64,000 nt of DNA, from positions 82,304,076 through 82,368,075 of the forward strand of contig JAKGHH010000002.1 of NCBI GenBank assembly GCA_022828595.1. Reading direction: 5' to 3'. The stretch comes from Nelumbo lutea. Taxonomy: Eukaryota > Streptophyta > Magnoliopsida > Proteales > Nelumbonaceae. This document shows positions 12,068 to 25,139 of this stretch, one piece after another (position 1 is the stretch's first letter; the number at the start of each line of letters is the position of its first letter). Below the pieces are notes generated by a model. That model did not search any database, had not been told where the DNA came from, and saw nothing but the letters and a program-made list of their open reading frames with translations. Position numbers and translations under genes: made by a program.

Positions 12068-13958
12068 TGTTAGACAGTTTTGTATGCCCTTAGCTTCAAT
12101 CCAATTTGATGTACTTTTGACATTTAGTGTAAATAAATAAAGTGCATGTTTGATTCATGTTGTTTGGTATAATTCTATGTAAGACTCTACAACTGGACAC
12201 TTATAGAGACTCGTGTTATTTTTAAATGTTCACAGTCATTGGATAAGTCTAGGGAGATTTATCCTGCCAAGGCTGATACTGGTGTGCCACCAAGTGTTGG
12301 GATGGCTTGTCTCAGCCACCAGGGTAAGACCCAAGGCACATGTAGTATGGGATTACTTGAATACTTGAACCAGACCAGATTTCCAGTATTGCCCTGGACC
12401 TTGGAGACAGATGGGCAAAACTGGAAAGTTACACCTGACCCCTAGACTCGATTATGACACTTCACTAGGTGTCGGATCGGGCTGTCTTTGATATGTCAAT
12501 CAGTGAGATCCTTAGTGGGGGTCAAAACCTGGGCATGTTGGGGCAGTCTGAAAATTCATCTGAGTGAGTGATCATAGTGACAGGATCAGCCCCTTTGTCG
12601 GACAATGGTAATGATCGGGAATGCACTCTCTCTAATGGGAACCAAACTGCCGGCAGTTGATTTCAATCATTGGAATTTTGTTTTGCAAAATATATATATA
12701 TATATATGTATATGTACGGTTTCAAAAAGTTTGCAAATAGTTTTAATTCCCGGGATCCATGTGAGTAGAGAGTGCAGCACTGTTCCTTGCAGCCGAGGGA
12801 AGGGTCCTCTCTTGTTAGGCAATGCTTGATCATTAAGGGCCGAGAGGTTAAGTGTAAGACCATTTGGGATAATACATGATGGGATAATCTTGCACCTGCC
12901 CATAGTCCTGGGTTTTTATAAGATGGCTTGGCCCAGGGACCACTTAATGTAAGTGTTGGGCCCATAGGGTCCATGTGATGGGCTCAGGGGTTCACTGAGC
13001 TTTTCAATGAATTCGGTTGGGCCTTGTAATAAAGGCTGGGCCGAACCCATGTGGCTGGTGTGTTGATCAATACTTGGGTCCCACACCATACAAAGAAGCC
13101 CAACTGGGCAACAGATTGGAAACTAGTTAAACACTAAATACTTAATGGGCCAAAAGCCCATTACAAGCTGGGCTGATATGATCACCCATCTATGGGGCGA
13201 ATCTAAGATTAATGTTAGTAAAAGGATTGGGCCATTAACCTTATCCACTCCGGGAGACCAAATTCAAATCAAATTTGAATCTGTTAACCTCCAGAGAAGA
13301 TTAGGAGTAAACTAACTTAATCTGCAGATTGGATTAAGATAATCCCCTATCCAAATACTGATTTGGATTGGGATAACTTCTAATTATGAGGTTTTCTTAA
13401 TCAAGAAGAAAGGAGGAGAAACCTTAAGAGAAATATATCAGATTTTGAACCAAGGGTTTTTGAGTAAGCAAGAAAGCATCCTGCGAATTGAGATTAGATC
13501 TCATACAGACTCTAGAGAGAAGAGAAGCAATTCAGCCATCTTCGTCCCAAGAGTTCTCCTCCAGCCGCCGCCATTCCCTCTTGCAAGATTTGATCTTTGC
13601 AGCAATAGGATGTCAAGAAATCAGTTCTTGACATCAGTCTTGCAAGAAAGACTGAGAAAGATTCGGTGTTTAGAGTTTCCAGAGAGTTCTTGCGAATGAT
13701 CCAGTGTGTAGGATGCACCCTACTGGTTCCGTTCCACCCACAACTGTGTCATCTTCAACAGGAGCAGATCTTGGTGTCTTCTTTGGGCATGATCACCAAC
13801 TTTGGTTCGATTATGGTTCAAGTAGAATCCTTGAATAATGTATTCTAAATTTAGGGAATATGATTCCCAGTTGGGAGAAGGTAGGAAAATTTTTGAAATT
13901 CGCCCACCCATTCCGCAACCATCATGGCGTCCATTAGATGGATCCTACCATTCTTTCA
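12068..13958 (+). repeat. 3' LTR of Copia C2
   Basis: Starts TGTTAGACAG right after the purine-rich AAGTGGGAGC and ends CTTTCA before CTAGAAACCC, 1891 bp. A TA microsatellite lies at about 12690-12708, the same internal place as in the other LTR copies. The family's sub-terminal GAAATTCGCCC block is present near 13897. Confidence 0.9.
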
Positions 13959-15185
13959 CTAGAAACCCTAGGCGCATATTCCCTGGAAAACCTAGGACGG
14001 CCCTGGCCAACCTAGAAACCCTAGGTGTGCTCACATATTCCTTGTCAAACCTAGGGAGGCCATGTCGACATCAGCTATGATCTTTGTCTAACTTATGAAT
14101 GCAGGTACTTTGTATGACTTATAAATGTGATAGTCTGGGGGAGAACAAACTTAATCCATTCCATGCATGGACAATAGTATTTTTGCTGATCAACACTAAC
14201 ACTAGCTACTGATATCTCAATTCCATGAGAGACCTCAAGCAGACTTCGCATGTGATGACCAAAACTTATCGCAAAAGGAAACAAAGGCCTGAAATCCATG
14301 ATTAACCCTTATGGCTAAACCCCAACCATATCGCCTACGAGGGGCCTTGCCTTCTCAAGGCACAGCAGACTTTGACCCTCGTGTGGGTGACAACACTGCG
14401 TTTCCCTACAAAGTAATTCATCTTCCATAGATAGAGTCCAATAGGTGCCCGACGCTAAAATACATGAATTTTAATTGTGATATTACCTAAACACTTGCGA
14501 AGTTCTTTCCGATATCATTAGACATTTACAACTTTTTGTCTCCTCAAACGATGTTTAATACTCGCACTGAGCCTCCAAGCTAAGGGAAGTACACAAATTC
14601 CCTTTTCTCTAGTAGTTCGTAAGTAAAAAGATAATTACCTCCTACTTACACTTGCGTTAGTACTTGATTATGATTAAAGTCCAGTACACTTATGGAGGTA
14701 TTCCTTTGCAAAAAAGATCACAAAGCGCCCGGCTTTAAATGTTTGAATTTCATTATCATTCAGTACTTCAACCAATATAAGTTGTGATGATTCTCAGTCT
14801 TAGAACTTTTTTTGGAGAGTATGGCTCAGTATTATATAGGATACAACTTCGATTAAAAAATTCTTTCTTGTGACTAATATGAGATGAAATCTCATCCCAA
14901 ACTCAAAATGCTGCGACATGCGAAGAAGTTTTGTCGAATGATTGTTGCGAAGACTTTCTAATTACTAACAACACTTAAAATCTAAAGTAATGAGAAAAAC
15001 TTCACCTACAATTGGGGTTGATATTCACTAGAACCTGAACATTATACACCAAGGCCATTAGTCCACTGGCGTTGCAATAAAGGCTAGCACACAAAATAAT
15101 CAAAGTACTGGGACACAATCAAAAGACAAAATTACATCTTTCCTTTCCATAAAATTGATTTACAAAAGTGAGTGACTATGAGTAT
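13959..15185. other. Non-coding, unidentified
   Basis: About 1.2 kb with several CCTAGG/AAACCCTAGG-type short repeats at its left edge (13959-14060) and otherwise unique-looking AT-rich sequence. No reading frame shows a recognisable domain. It may be 3' sequence of the element carrying the split frame at 15186-17545, but nothing in the sequence proves that. Confidence 0.4.
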
Positions 15186-15529
15186 TCACACAGCAGCCCA
15201 ATCTTTCCTCATATTAATTATATTTTCTAAAGCATGCCAACACTCTTTGAAGTTCATCAAATCTTTCATCTCTGCATATTCGGCCACTATCTTCTGTTGT
15301 TGACCACACTCCCCCATGGGGGCTTCCAGCTTCTCAGTCACTTTTGTAAGATTGGCCTTGACTTTTTTTAGGTAGAGGCACATATCCTTCAATGGACGAC
15401 CAAAAATGTGATCCTTTGAGATCAGCTTTCCAAAACGCATGGGCCAACATAATAACCCATTCTTCAATTTGTTCCATTTGGAAGTCAATAACAGAAAAGC
15501 ACTCACAGGTCTTCAGCCATTGACCAAAT

Positions 15530-17400
15530 TTAAGGAATGAGAGAGCCGTCATATGGATGGCCGAACCCTACAGGAAGGTTAGGCATCAATTCAAAAATTT
15601 CCTCTCACCTCATCTGGGAATCACATTCCTTCTTTTAGAAAATCTGCATTTTCAAGGATCAATCTTGAACCCTAAATTGAACAAGATCTGAAACCAGAAG
15701 CAAGAGAGTGATATACCTAATACAGAGAAACAATATCTCCCAACGAAGGTGTTCATGCCCAAAGAAAAACTCCAAAGACCACTCCCACTGAAGATGACAC
15801 AGTGAATGATGGAGCAGAATCAGCAGTGTTCGTCCAATGAACCGAACCTTTCGCAAGATTTCATTGGAGGCTGTAAGCACAACTTCAGATCAGCCTTTCC
15901 CCAAAGGCTGATATCTAGATCTGATCTTGATCGCTCCTGCTTGAAGAAGAGATCGAACTGGTAGTTATGGCGGCGGCAAGAAAGGGCGACAAGGAGAAAA
16001 TAGCGCAGTCTCACTAGATGCTATGTTCTCTCTTCTGTAACTCTTGCACTGAAACTGAGGATGCGATCTTCTAAGTGGTTGCCACCCCCTCCTCCTTTTA
16101 TAACCTAAAAGAGATTAGCTCCTAATCCCATTAAGAGTAGCTGATCCAAATCGTATTTGGATCTGAATTCCCTTTAAGTGATAAGGATAGACCCTTATCT
16201 TATCTGCAGATTAGATCAGCCCTCTCCTAATCCTATTAGGAGGTTTCCAAATCTGAATCTGTATTCAGATCTGGACTCTTTGAGTGGATAGGGTTAAGAC
16301 CCTATCCTATCTGCTAATTTAATCTCAGTGCTCAGTATGGCTTGTTTTAATTAGTTGGGCTTCTTTGTATGGCGTGGGACCCAAAAATTGGCCTACACAT
16401 CAGCCACATGGGTTCAGCCCAGCCTCTGTTACAAGGCCTGGCCGAATACACTATTATGGACAGTGCACCCCCTGAGCCCATCATATGAGCTCTTAATGGA
16501 CCCAACACTTACACTAAGTGGTCATTGGGCCAAGCCACCTTATTAACACCTAGGGACTGTGGGCAGATGCAAGAATAGCCCATCAGGTATACCCTCAATG
16601 GTCTTACACTTAACCTCTCAGCCCATAATGATCATACACTACCCGACAAGAGAGGACCTCTCCCTCGGCTGCAAGGAACAGTGCTACACTCTCTACTCAC
16701 ATGGATCTCGGGAATTAAAACCTTTTGCAAATATTTTGAAAGCATAATATATATATATATATATCCGTATATAAATATATTTTGCAAAACAAATTTCAAC
16801 GATTGAAATCGGCTGCCGGCAGTCATGGTTTCCATTAGAGATAGTGCATCCCTGATCATTACCTTTGTCCAAAAAAGGGGTTGATCCTATCACTACGATC
16901 ACCCACTGAGATGAATTCTCGGACTGTTCCAACATACCCAGGTTTTGACCCCCGCTAAGGATCTCACTGATTGGCATATCAAAGGTAGCCTAATATGACA
17001 TCTAGTGCAATATCATAATCGAGTCTAGGGGTCAGGTGTAACTTTCCAGTTTTTTCCACTAATCACCAAGGTCCAGGGCAATACTAGAAATCTAGTCTGG
17101 TTCAAGTTTTCAAGTAAACCTACACTACATGTACCTCGGGTCTCACCTTGGCAGCTGAGACAGGCCACCCCAACACTTGGTGGCACATAAGTGTTAGCCT
17201 TAGTAGGAAAAATCTCCCCAGACTTATCCAATGACTGTGAACATTCTAAACTAACACGAGTCTCATTATGTGTCCAATTTAAGGGTATTACACAGAAACA
17301 CACCACAATAACATGAATCAAATATGTACTTTATTCATTTACAATAAATGTTATAATGTACATCAATCTAAATGGAGCAAAGGGTATACACTGTCTAACA
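15530..17400 (-). mobile_element. Copia solo LTR C3 with CAAAT duplication
   Basis: A single minus-strand LTR of the Copia family. Its right end CTGTCTAACA complements TGTTAGACAG; its left end complements the terminal ATTCC(T)TA block. It is flanked by identical 5-bp duplications CAAAT at 15525-15529 and 17401-17405. No internal sequence is present, so this is the product of recombination between the two LTRs of a former full element. Length is 1871 bp. It contains a TA microsatellite near 16748-16763 and a TATA box. Confidence 0.93.
16095..16102 (-). promoter_or_regulatory. TATA box in solo LTR C3
   Basis: GGTTATAAAAGGAGGAGGGG on the minus strand matches the TATA region of the C4 3' LTR. 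It lies about 1.3 kb from the LTR start, which would put U3 at about 1.3 kb. Transcription from it would run leftwards into the split frame at 15186-15529. Confidence 0.6.
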
Positions 17401-18429
17401 CAAATTCTGGCCATGAGAGTTCATCACAGGGCCAGTTCATGATGTGGTCCATCATCGTTACAATAGTGCTCAAGGCTGGCCCTACGACTACTGGAGGAAG
17501 GTCAGTAGACGGTAATGGTGTATCCGAAAGTATGTCGTTAACCACTTCAGAACACCAGCTTCAATAATTATAAAATTTTCTAATTCTCAAAATAACTACA
17601 AATGCAGTTAGTGGTGAGAAAGGGGTCGTATGCATAGGGAAGTGAGGGAAAAATCTTTACGTACTTCAATCCAGACAAAATAATACAGTTGGAGATTGCA
17701 GAAACACAAAATTTAATTAATTAAACTGGAATCCATTAACATAAAATTCTAACAATGTTGAAAGCGAAACATGCAAAAAAAATGAATAAATGATAAAAAT
17801 AAATAAATAAATCAATAACCAAATAGAAAGTCTACAACTTGGTCAGAGGTAGCAATCTCCGGATCTATCCTTTGACTCTTGAACTCCTCGAACTAGGCCT
17901 TCTGCCTTACTGGTCCGAATTCCAGATCAATAGAAAGGAAGACAAAAATTAAATTAGATAAAAGTAAATTGTAGAAATAAAAATAAGGGCTAGAAATTAA
18001 AGAACGGAAAGTAAATATTGAAACTAATAGAAAATTGGTTGGGGTCCGAATCCAGAGGTGGTAGAAGTGGCTAGGCGAACTGCAAGCAGGAACCCCTCCT
18101 CTTGCCTGGGCATTCTCCTCTTTCTCTACCCTTCAACTTCTCAAGAGCAGCCTTCCGTCTTACCAAGGGGCAAAATCCAACCCCTTCTTAGGACCCCTTA
18201 GGTCATTTTTATAGAGAATGGTGGATAAAATTGGGATTAGAATGAAAGAGGGGGGCGACAGTTGGGCTTTAGCAGAAATATGGGCACCCTAGGGTTTAGA
18301 ATGGAGGGTTAGGACTGTTCTAAGGTGATTCTAAGGCTGAGAAGAGAAGGAGAGGGCGATCAATATTATGTAGGGCTAAGATTTGTGCACCTAGAATTGG
18401 ATGGCGGAGATTTAGGTGCCTAGCGCTGA

Positions 18430-20347
18430 TGTTAGACAGTTGTATGCCCTTAGCTCCAATCAGAATGATGTAAATTATGAGTTTATTGTAAATGAATGAA
18501 GTACATATTTGATTCATGTTCCTATGGTGTGTTTTTATGTAATACCCTTAAACTGGACATTATGAGACTCGTGTTAGTTTAGAATGTTCACAACCGTTGG
18601 ATAAGTCTGGGGAGATTTATCCTACCAAGGCTAACACTGATGTGTCGGCAAGTCAGTTGGGGTGGCCTGTCTCTACCACCAGGCTGAGACTCGAGGTACA
18701 TGCAGTGTAGGATTAATTGAATCTTTGAATCGGACCAAATTTCCAGCATTGCCCTGGACCATGGAGATTGATGGGAAAAACTGGAAAGTTACACCTAACC
18801 CCTAGACTCGATTATGATACTACACTAGGTGTCAGATTGGGCTATCTTTGATATGCCAATCAGTGAGATCCTTAGCGGGGTAAAAACTTGGGTATGTTGG
18901 GACAGTCTGAGAATTCATCTGAGTGGGTGATCATAGTGACAGGATCAGCCCCTTTGTTGGACAAAGGTAATGATCGGAGATGTACTATCTGATGGAAACC
19001 AAGAATACCGGCAACCGATTTCAATCGTTGAGATTTGTTTTTTAAAATATATTTTATATGAGATATAAAAGTATATATAATATGGTTTCCAACCATTTGC
19101 AAAAATTTTTTAATTCCCGGGATCCATGTGAGTAGAGAGTGCAACACTGTTCCTTGCAGCCGAGGGAGAGGTCCTCTCTTGTCGGGCAGTGTTTGATCAT
19201 TATGGGCTGAGAGGTTAAGTGTAAGACCATTGAGGGTAATATCTGATGGGCTAATCTTGCATCTGCCCACAATCCCTAGGTGTTACAAGGTGGCTTGGCC
19301 CAAGGACCACTTAGGGAAAGTGTTGGCATAGAGCCCATGTGATGGGTTTTAGGGGGTGCACTGTCCATAACAGTGTATTCGGTCAGTCCTTGTAACAAAG
19401 GCTGGGCTGAACCCATGTGGCTGATGTGTAGATCTATGTTTGGGTCCCACACCATACAAGGAAGCCTAACTGGGCAGCAGTTTGGAAGGCAAAGTATGCA
19501 CATAACCTTATTGGGCCTAAAGCCAATTTTGAACTGAGCTGATTTGATCGGTTAAATAAGGAGCAAATTCTGAGATTGGATTAGCAAATAGGATTGGGCC
19601 TTAACCCTATCCACTCAAAGAGTCTAGATCTAAATGTGATTCAGATTTGGAAACCTCCTAATGAGATTAGGAGAAGGCCGATCCAATCTGTAGATAAGAT
19701 AAGGGTTTACCTTTATCACTTAAAGGGAATTCTGATTCAAATAAGATTTGGATCAGCAACTCCTAATAGGATTAGGAGCTGTTCCCTTTAAGGTTATACA
19801 AGGAGGAGGGGGCGACAGCCTTTACACACACTTCACATCCTCTCTTTAGAGCTGAAATTACAGAAGAGAGAATTCAGTTTTACTGCGCTAAATCTCTCTT
19901 GTCGCCTCCTTCCTGCCGCTGCCATATCTGCCAGTTTGATCTTCTGTTCTCAGTGGGAGTGATCAAGATCATATCTTGATATCAGTTCTTTGTGGAAGGA
20001 CTGATTAGTAGTAGTGCTCACATGCCATCCAGCTGATTCTTGCGAAGGATCTGGTTCTTTTGAAGAACGCTGCTGATTCTGCTCCATCCTACACTGCGCC
20101 ATCTTCAGTGGGAGCAGTTTTTGGTTCCTTCCTTGGGTGTAAACACCTCCATTGAGAGATACTATTTCTCCGTAGCAGGTATATCCACTCTGCTACTATT
20201 TTTGTTCAGATCTGGTTCGGTTCTTGGTTCAAAATTGATCATTGAAAAATATGATTTTTCTAAAATAAGGGAATATGATTCCCAATAAGATGGAGAGAAA
20301 TTTTGAAATTCGCCCATTCTATTCCACAAGATTTGAGCGTCCATATG
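18430..20347 (+). repeat. 5' LTR of Copia C4 (last ~25 bp lost)
   Basis: Collinear with the C4 3' LTR (22959-23182 plus 32588-34277). The terminal part after CGTCCATATG is missing because the deletion joins it to pol at about 20347. The TATA region reads TTATACAAGG near 19793, weaker than in the 3' LTR. The antisense frame through it is broken by a stop at about 19276. Confidence 0.88.
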
Positions 20348-22944
20348 GTCTCTATGTTTTGCATCCTTCGCTAGAATCCAACATAGCCAAAACTACGTCG
20401 GTTAACGTTCCCAAGAGAACTTGTGATACCATTAGTCCCACGTGCCTTTGGCATTACCGTCTTGGTCATATCGGTATTGACTGAATCACAAAGTTGGTAA
20501 AGGATGGTCCTTTGGATTTTCTAACTATAGAAGATCTTCCCACCTGTGAGCATTGCCTTCGTGGTAAGATGACAAAATGGCCATTTGGCGGCAAGCCTGA
20601 AAGATGTAAAGGCATGCTTGACCTTATACATAGTGATGTATGCAGGCCCCTGAATGTTAGGAGTCGTAACCAACACGTATACTTCATCACCTTCACCGAT
20701 GATTATTTGCGGTATGGTTACGTGTACCTAATGAGACACAAGTCTGAATCCTTTGAAAAGTTCAAGGAGTTTAGACAAGAGGTTGAGAAACAGTTGGGGA
20801 GATAAATTAAGACCCTTCGATCCGATCGAGGTGGCGAGTATCTCTCTGATGAATTCAAGGACTACCTAAAGGTCAACGGGATAGTATCGCAATTAGCTCC
20901 TCTTACTATACCACAACTTAACGGTGTTTCAGAGAGGAGGAATAGGACCTTACTTGATATGGTCCGGTCAGTTCTCGCACACTCGGAGTTACCCACATCC
21001 TTTTGGAGATACGCATTAGAGACTGCAATTTACATGCTGAATAGGGTTCCAACCAAATCAGTTTAGAGCACTCCACATGAACTTTGGAGTGGAAAGAAAC
21101 CAAGTGTCAGACACTTGAAGATTTCGGGTTGTTTGGCACACGTTAAAAGAACGAGCTTGGATAAATTAAATCTTGAACCAACTGTTGCCTATTTGTAGGC
21201 TACCCTAAAAGCTCTATGAACTATCTATTCTATGATCCAGGAGAACAGAAGGTATTTTGTAGTCGGAATGCCCATTTCTTGGAAGAAGATTACATCCTAA
21301 ACAATCATCGTCAGGAAATTGTTCTTGATGAGGAGAGCTCAGGAGTAGTGGGAGATGTCCCACATGTTCTAGGTAGTGGCCAACCTAGAAGATCTACCTG
21401 GGTATCCAAGCTACCAGTCCGTTATATTTATGACCAAGATAGTTACCTGGTGGAAGCCTTGACTAGTGAAGAGGATCCCATGACTTACGCGGAAGCTATG
21501 TTGGACATAGACTCCCTTAAGTGGGTAGATGCCATGAGAGCTAAGATGGACTTAATGGAGAACAATAGAGTTTGGACTCTGGTAGATCCGCCTCCTGGGG
21601 TAAAAGCAATTGGTTGCAAATGGATATATAAGAGGAAGAAGGGCCCCGATGGTAGGGTTGAGACCTACAAAGCTCGTCTGGTGGCGAAAGGTTACACTCA
21701 GAAAGAGGGCACTGATTATGAGGAAACATTTTCGCCTGTGGCCATGCTTAAATCCATTAGGATCCTACTAGCTGTAGCAGCATTACCATAACTATGAGAT
21801 TTGGCAAATAGATGTCAAAACCGCATTCCTGAATGGAGATCTTATTGAAGATATCTATATGCAGCAGCCGCAAGGCTTCATAGCTGCGGATCCGGAACAT
21901 ATGATATGTAAACTAAATAGATCCATATATGGACTTAAGCAAGCTTCTAGGAGTTGGAACATCCGATTTGACTCTACTTTCAAAATGTTTGACTTTGAGC
22001 AGAATTCGGATGAGCCTTGTGTTTACAGGAAGACCAGTGGGGATAAAGTTACATTCTTGGTTCTGTACGTGGACGATATCCTAATCATTAGGAATGATGT
22101 GGGAATGTTGACCTCGGTCAAAGTATGGCTTTCACAACAATTCTCCATGAAAGATCTTGGAGAAGAGTCTTATATACTAGGTCTTTGACTCAATAGAGAT
22201 AGATCGAAGCGGATAATAGGATTATCCAATATACTTACATTGACAAAATCGTCAAAAGGTACAACATGGAAAACTCCAAGAAGGAAAACGTTCCTTTCAG
22301 GCACGGAGTTGCTCTCTCCAAGAAGATGTCTCCCAAGACATATGAGGAGATCGAGGACATGAAGAATGTTCCCTATGCCTCTACCGTGGGGAGCATCATG
22401 TATGCGATGTTGTGCACTCGCCCCGATATTGCTCACGCAATGAGTATAGTAAGCAGATTTCAGGACAACCCAGGGCAGGAGCATTGGACCGCTGTGAAAT
22501 GCATACTTAAGTACCTTCGAAGGACAAAAGAGTTTTGTCTGGTATTCGATGGAAGCTCACTACAGATCCAGGGGTATATTGATGCCAATTCCCAGTCGGA
22601 TCCAAATGATAGAAAGTCTACATCTGGGTATGTTTTCACGATAGGATCGTGTGTTGTTTCCTAAATGATAGCAAACAGGGGTCCTAAGTAGCTAATTAAC
22701 AGCCCATAACCCAAGCCGAACACATTTCCGTAAGTGTGGCTGCCTTATGAATGAAGGCGTTCATTCTTGAATTTGGAATTCAGCACATCACCCATTCCAC
22801 TGTTGTGTGACAATGGGAGGTTGACGTTAAGAGGTAGCATCAGTGGAGAATGTGTTAGACCCATTGACTAAGCCACTGACATAGAAAGTGTTTGAGAAAC
22901 ACGTGGAAAGTCGGGGACTCTAGCTTGTACCAAATTGGACCTAA
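20347..22944 (+). pseudogene. Copia C4 pol remnant
   Basis: Contains pre-integrase (from the GLYVLHPSLE block), integrase, reverse transcriptase with intact YVDD (about 22066-22077) and a damaged RNase H. Gag and protease are deleted. There is a TGA near 20481 at the same codon as in C5, a TAA near 20803, a frameshift near 21150-21170, another near 21785, and a TGA near 22187 where sister copies read CGA. RNase H after 22664 carries deletions with the same breakpoints as C8. The stop of the original frame is TAA 22942-22944. Confidence 0.9.
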
Positions 22945-23182
22945 GTACAAGTGGGAGAAGTTAAACAGTTGTATGCCCCTCCAATCAGAATGATGTACAT
23001 TATGACTTTATTGTAAATGAATAAAGTACATATTTGATTCATGTTCCTATTGTGTGTTTCTGTATAATACCCTTAAACTGGACACTTATGAGACTTGTGT
23101 TAGTTTAGAATGTTCACAGCCATTGGATAAGTCTTGGGAGATTTATCCTGCCAAGGTTAACACTAATGTACCGCCAAGTCGG

Positions 23183-25121
23183 TGTTAGACAGTTTTGTAT
23201 GCCCTTAGCTTCAATCAAAATTGATGTACTTTATGAGTTTATTGTAAATGAATAAAAGTGCATATTTGATTCATGTTCCCTTGGTATGTTTCTATGTAAT
23301 ACCCTTAAACTGGACACTTATTGAGACTCGTGTTAGTTTAGAATGTTCACAGCCAGAGGGTCGGTCTGGGGAGACCTATCTTGACAATGCTGACACTGTG
23401 GTGCCACCAAGTCGGTTGGGGTGGCTTGTCTTAGCTACCGGGGTGAGACCCTAGGCACATACAGTGTGGGATTAATTGAATCTTTGAATTGGACCAGATT
23501 TCTAGTATTGCCCTGGACCTTGGAGATTGATGGGAAAAACTGGAAAGTTACACCCGACCCTAGACTCGATTATGATACTGCACTAGGTGTCGGATCAGGC
23601 TGTATTTGATGTACCAATCAGTGAGATCCTTAGCGGGGGTCAAAACCTGGGTATGTTGGGACAATCTGAGAATTCATCTGAGTGGGTGATCATAGTGACA
23701 GGATCAGCCCCTTTGTCGGACAAAGGTAATGATCGGGGATGCACTCTCACTCTTGGAAACCAAGACTGCCGGCAGCCGATTTCAACCGTTGAGATTTGTT
23801 TTGCAAAGTATATTTTATATGAGATATAAAAGTATATATATTATGGTTTCTAAAATGTTTGCAAAAAGGTTTTAATTCCCGGGATCCATATAAGTGGAGA
23901 GTGCAACACTGTTCCTTGCACCCGAGGGAGGGGTCCCCTCTTGTCGGGCAGTGTATGATCATTAAGGGCTGAGAGGTTAAGTGTAAGACCATTGAGGATA
24001 ATACCTGATGAGCTAATCTTGCATCTGCACATAGTCCCTGGTGTTACAAGGTGGCTTGGCCCTGGGACCACTTAGGGTAAGTGTTGGGCCCATAGAGCCC
24101 ATTCGATGGGTTTCATGAGGTGCACTGTCTTTAACAATGTATTCGACCAGGCATTGTAACAAAGTCTGGCCCGAACCCATGTGACTGATGTGTAGATGAA
24201 GGTTTGGGTCCCACGCCATACAAGGAAGCCCAACTGGGCAGCAGTTAGGAAGGTTAAGTGAGCACATAAGCTTAATGGGCCTAAAGCCCATTTCGAACTG
24301 GGCTATTTATTTAGTTAATTAAAGGGGTGAATTCTGAGATGGATTAGCAGATAGGATAGGGTCTTAATCCTATCCACTCAAAGAGTCCAGATCTGAATGT
24401 GATTTAGATCTAGAAACCTCCTAATGGGATTAGGAGAAAGCTAATATAATCTGCAGATAAGATAAGGGTTTATATTTATCACTAGAAGAGAAGGCTGATC
24501 CAAATATGATTTGGATAAGCTGCTCCTAATGGGATTAGAAGCTGATCTTTTATGTTAACAAAAGAAGGAGTGGGCGGCAGCCTTTAGGAGATATACATCA
24601 GATCCTCTTTAGTGCTGAAATCAAGAAGAGAGAATTTTGCACCCTGCGAATACTCTCTTGCCGCCTCCCTGTTCTTTCCGCCCTATTTGCCAGTTCGATC
24701 TCCAGTTGTGGGTGAAGTGAAGATTGGATCTTGACATCAGTTCTTTGAAAAAGGATTAAAAAGGAAGCTGTGCTCACATACCATTCTACTGATTCTTGCA
24801 AAGGACAGAGTCTTGGGGAAGAACACTGCTGATTCTGCTCCATCCTGCACTGCGCCATCTTCAGTGGGAGCAGTCTTTGGATCCTTCCTTGGGCGTGAAC
24901 ACCTTCGTTGGGAGATATTACTTCTCCGTATCAGGTATAATTCTGTCCTATTCCTTTTGGTTCAGATCTGGTTCAGTTTAAGGTTCAAGAATGATCATTG
25001 AAAATATGATTTTCTAAACAGGGAATATGATTCCCAGTTGAAGGGAGAGAAAAATTTTTGAAATTCGCCCCCTTATTCCGCAATCTTTGGGCGTCCATGG
25101 GATGGATCTCTCATCCCTTCA
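23183..25121 (+). repeat. 5' LTR of Copia C5
   Basis: 1939 bp, TGTTAGACAG to CCCTTCA. At the place where other copies have TATAAAAGGAGG it reads TTAACAAAAGAAGG (about 24555), a change shared with the 3' LTR and therefore present in the parent copy. Confidence 0.95.
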
Positions 25122-25122
25122 G

Positions 25123-25139
25123 TGGTATCCGAGCCATGG
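25123..25139 (+). promoter_or_regulatory. Primer-binding site (tRNA-iMet type)
   Basis: TGGTATCCGAGCCATGG follows the 5' LTR by one base. It matches the plant initiator tRNA-Met complement TGGTATCAGAGCCATGG except for one base. This is where reverse transcription of Copia RNA would be primed. Confidence 0.85.

Larger units (their letters stand above)
7787..13958 (+). mobile_element. Copia copy C2, 5' truncated
   Basis: This copy starts abruptly inside the leader (GATAGGGGCATCAT, matching C5 at about 26461), continues through gag-pol (8201-12053) and ends with a 3' LTR (12068-13958). The 5' LTR, primer site and about 1.3 kb of leader are absent; Gypsy integrase abuts directly. The short match ATGATAGG at the join hints at end-joining. 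Without a 5' LTR its age cannot be dated. Confidence 0.9.
15186..17545 (-). pseudogene. Unidentified ORF split by solo LTR C3
   Basis: I do not recognise this protein. On the minus strand a frame rich in Trp, Cys and acidic residues runs from about 17545 to 17401, is interrupted by C3, and resumes at 15529. When one CAAAT duplication is removed, the two halves join in the same frame (WPEF then GQWLK), so the LTR landed in an open reading frame. A stop closes this frame at 15334, while a second frame continues to 15186 with a lysine/glutamate-rich, coiled-coil-like stretch, so a frameshift near 15370 is likely. It could be a gag-like protein of another element or a host gene. Confidence 0.4.

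Noticed and set aside
23587..23829. Sense-strand frame in the Copia LTR, repeated in other copies
   Set aside because: Present only because the LTRs are homologous; short, no domain, and broken in several copies.
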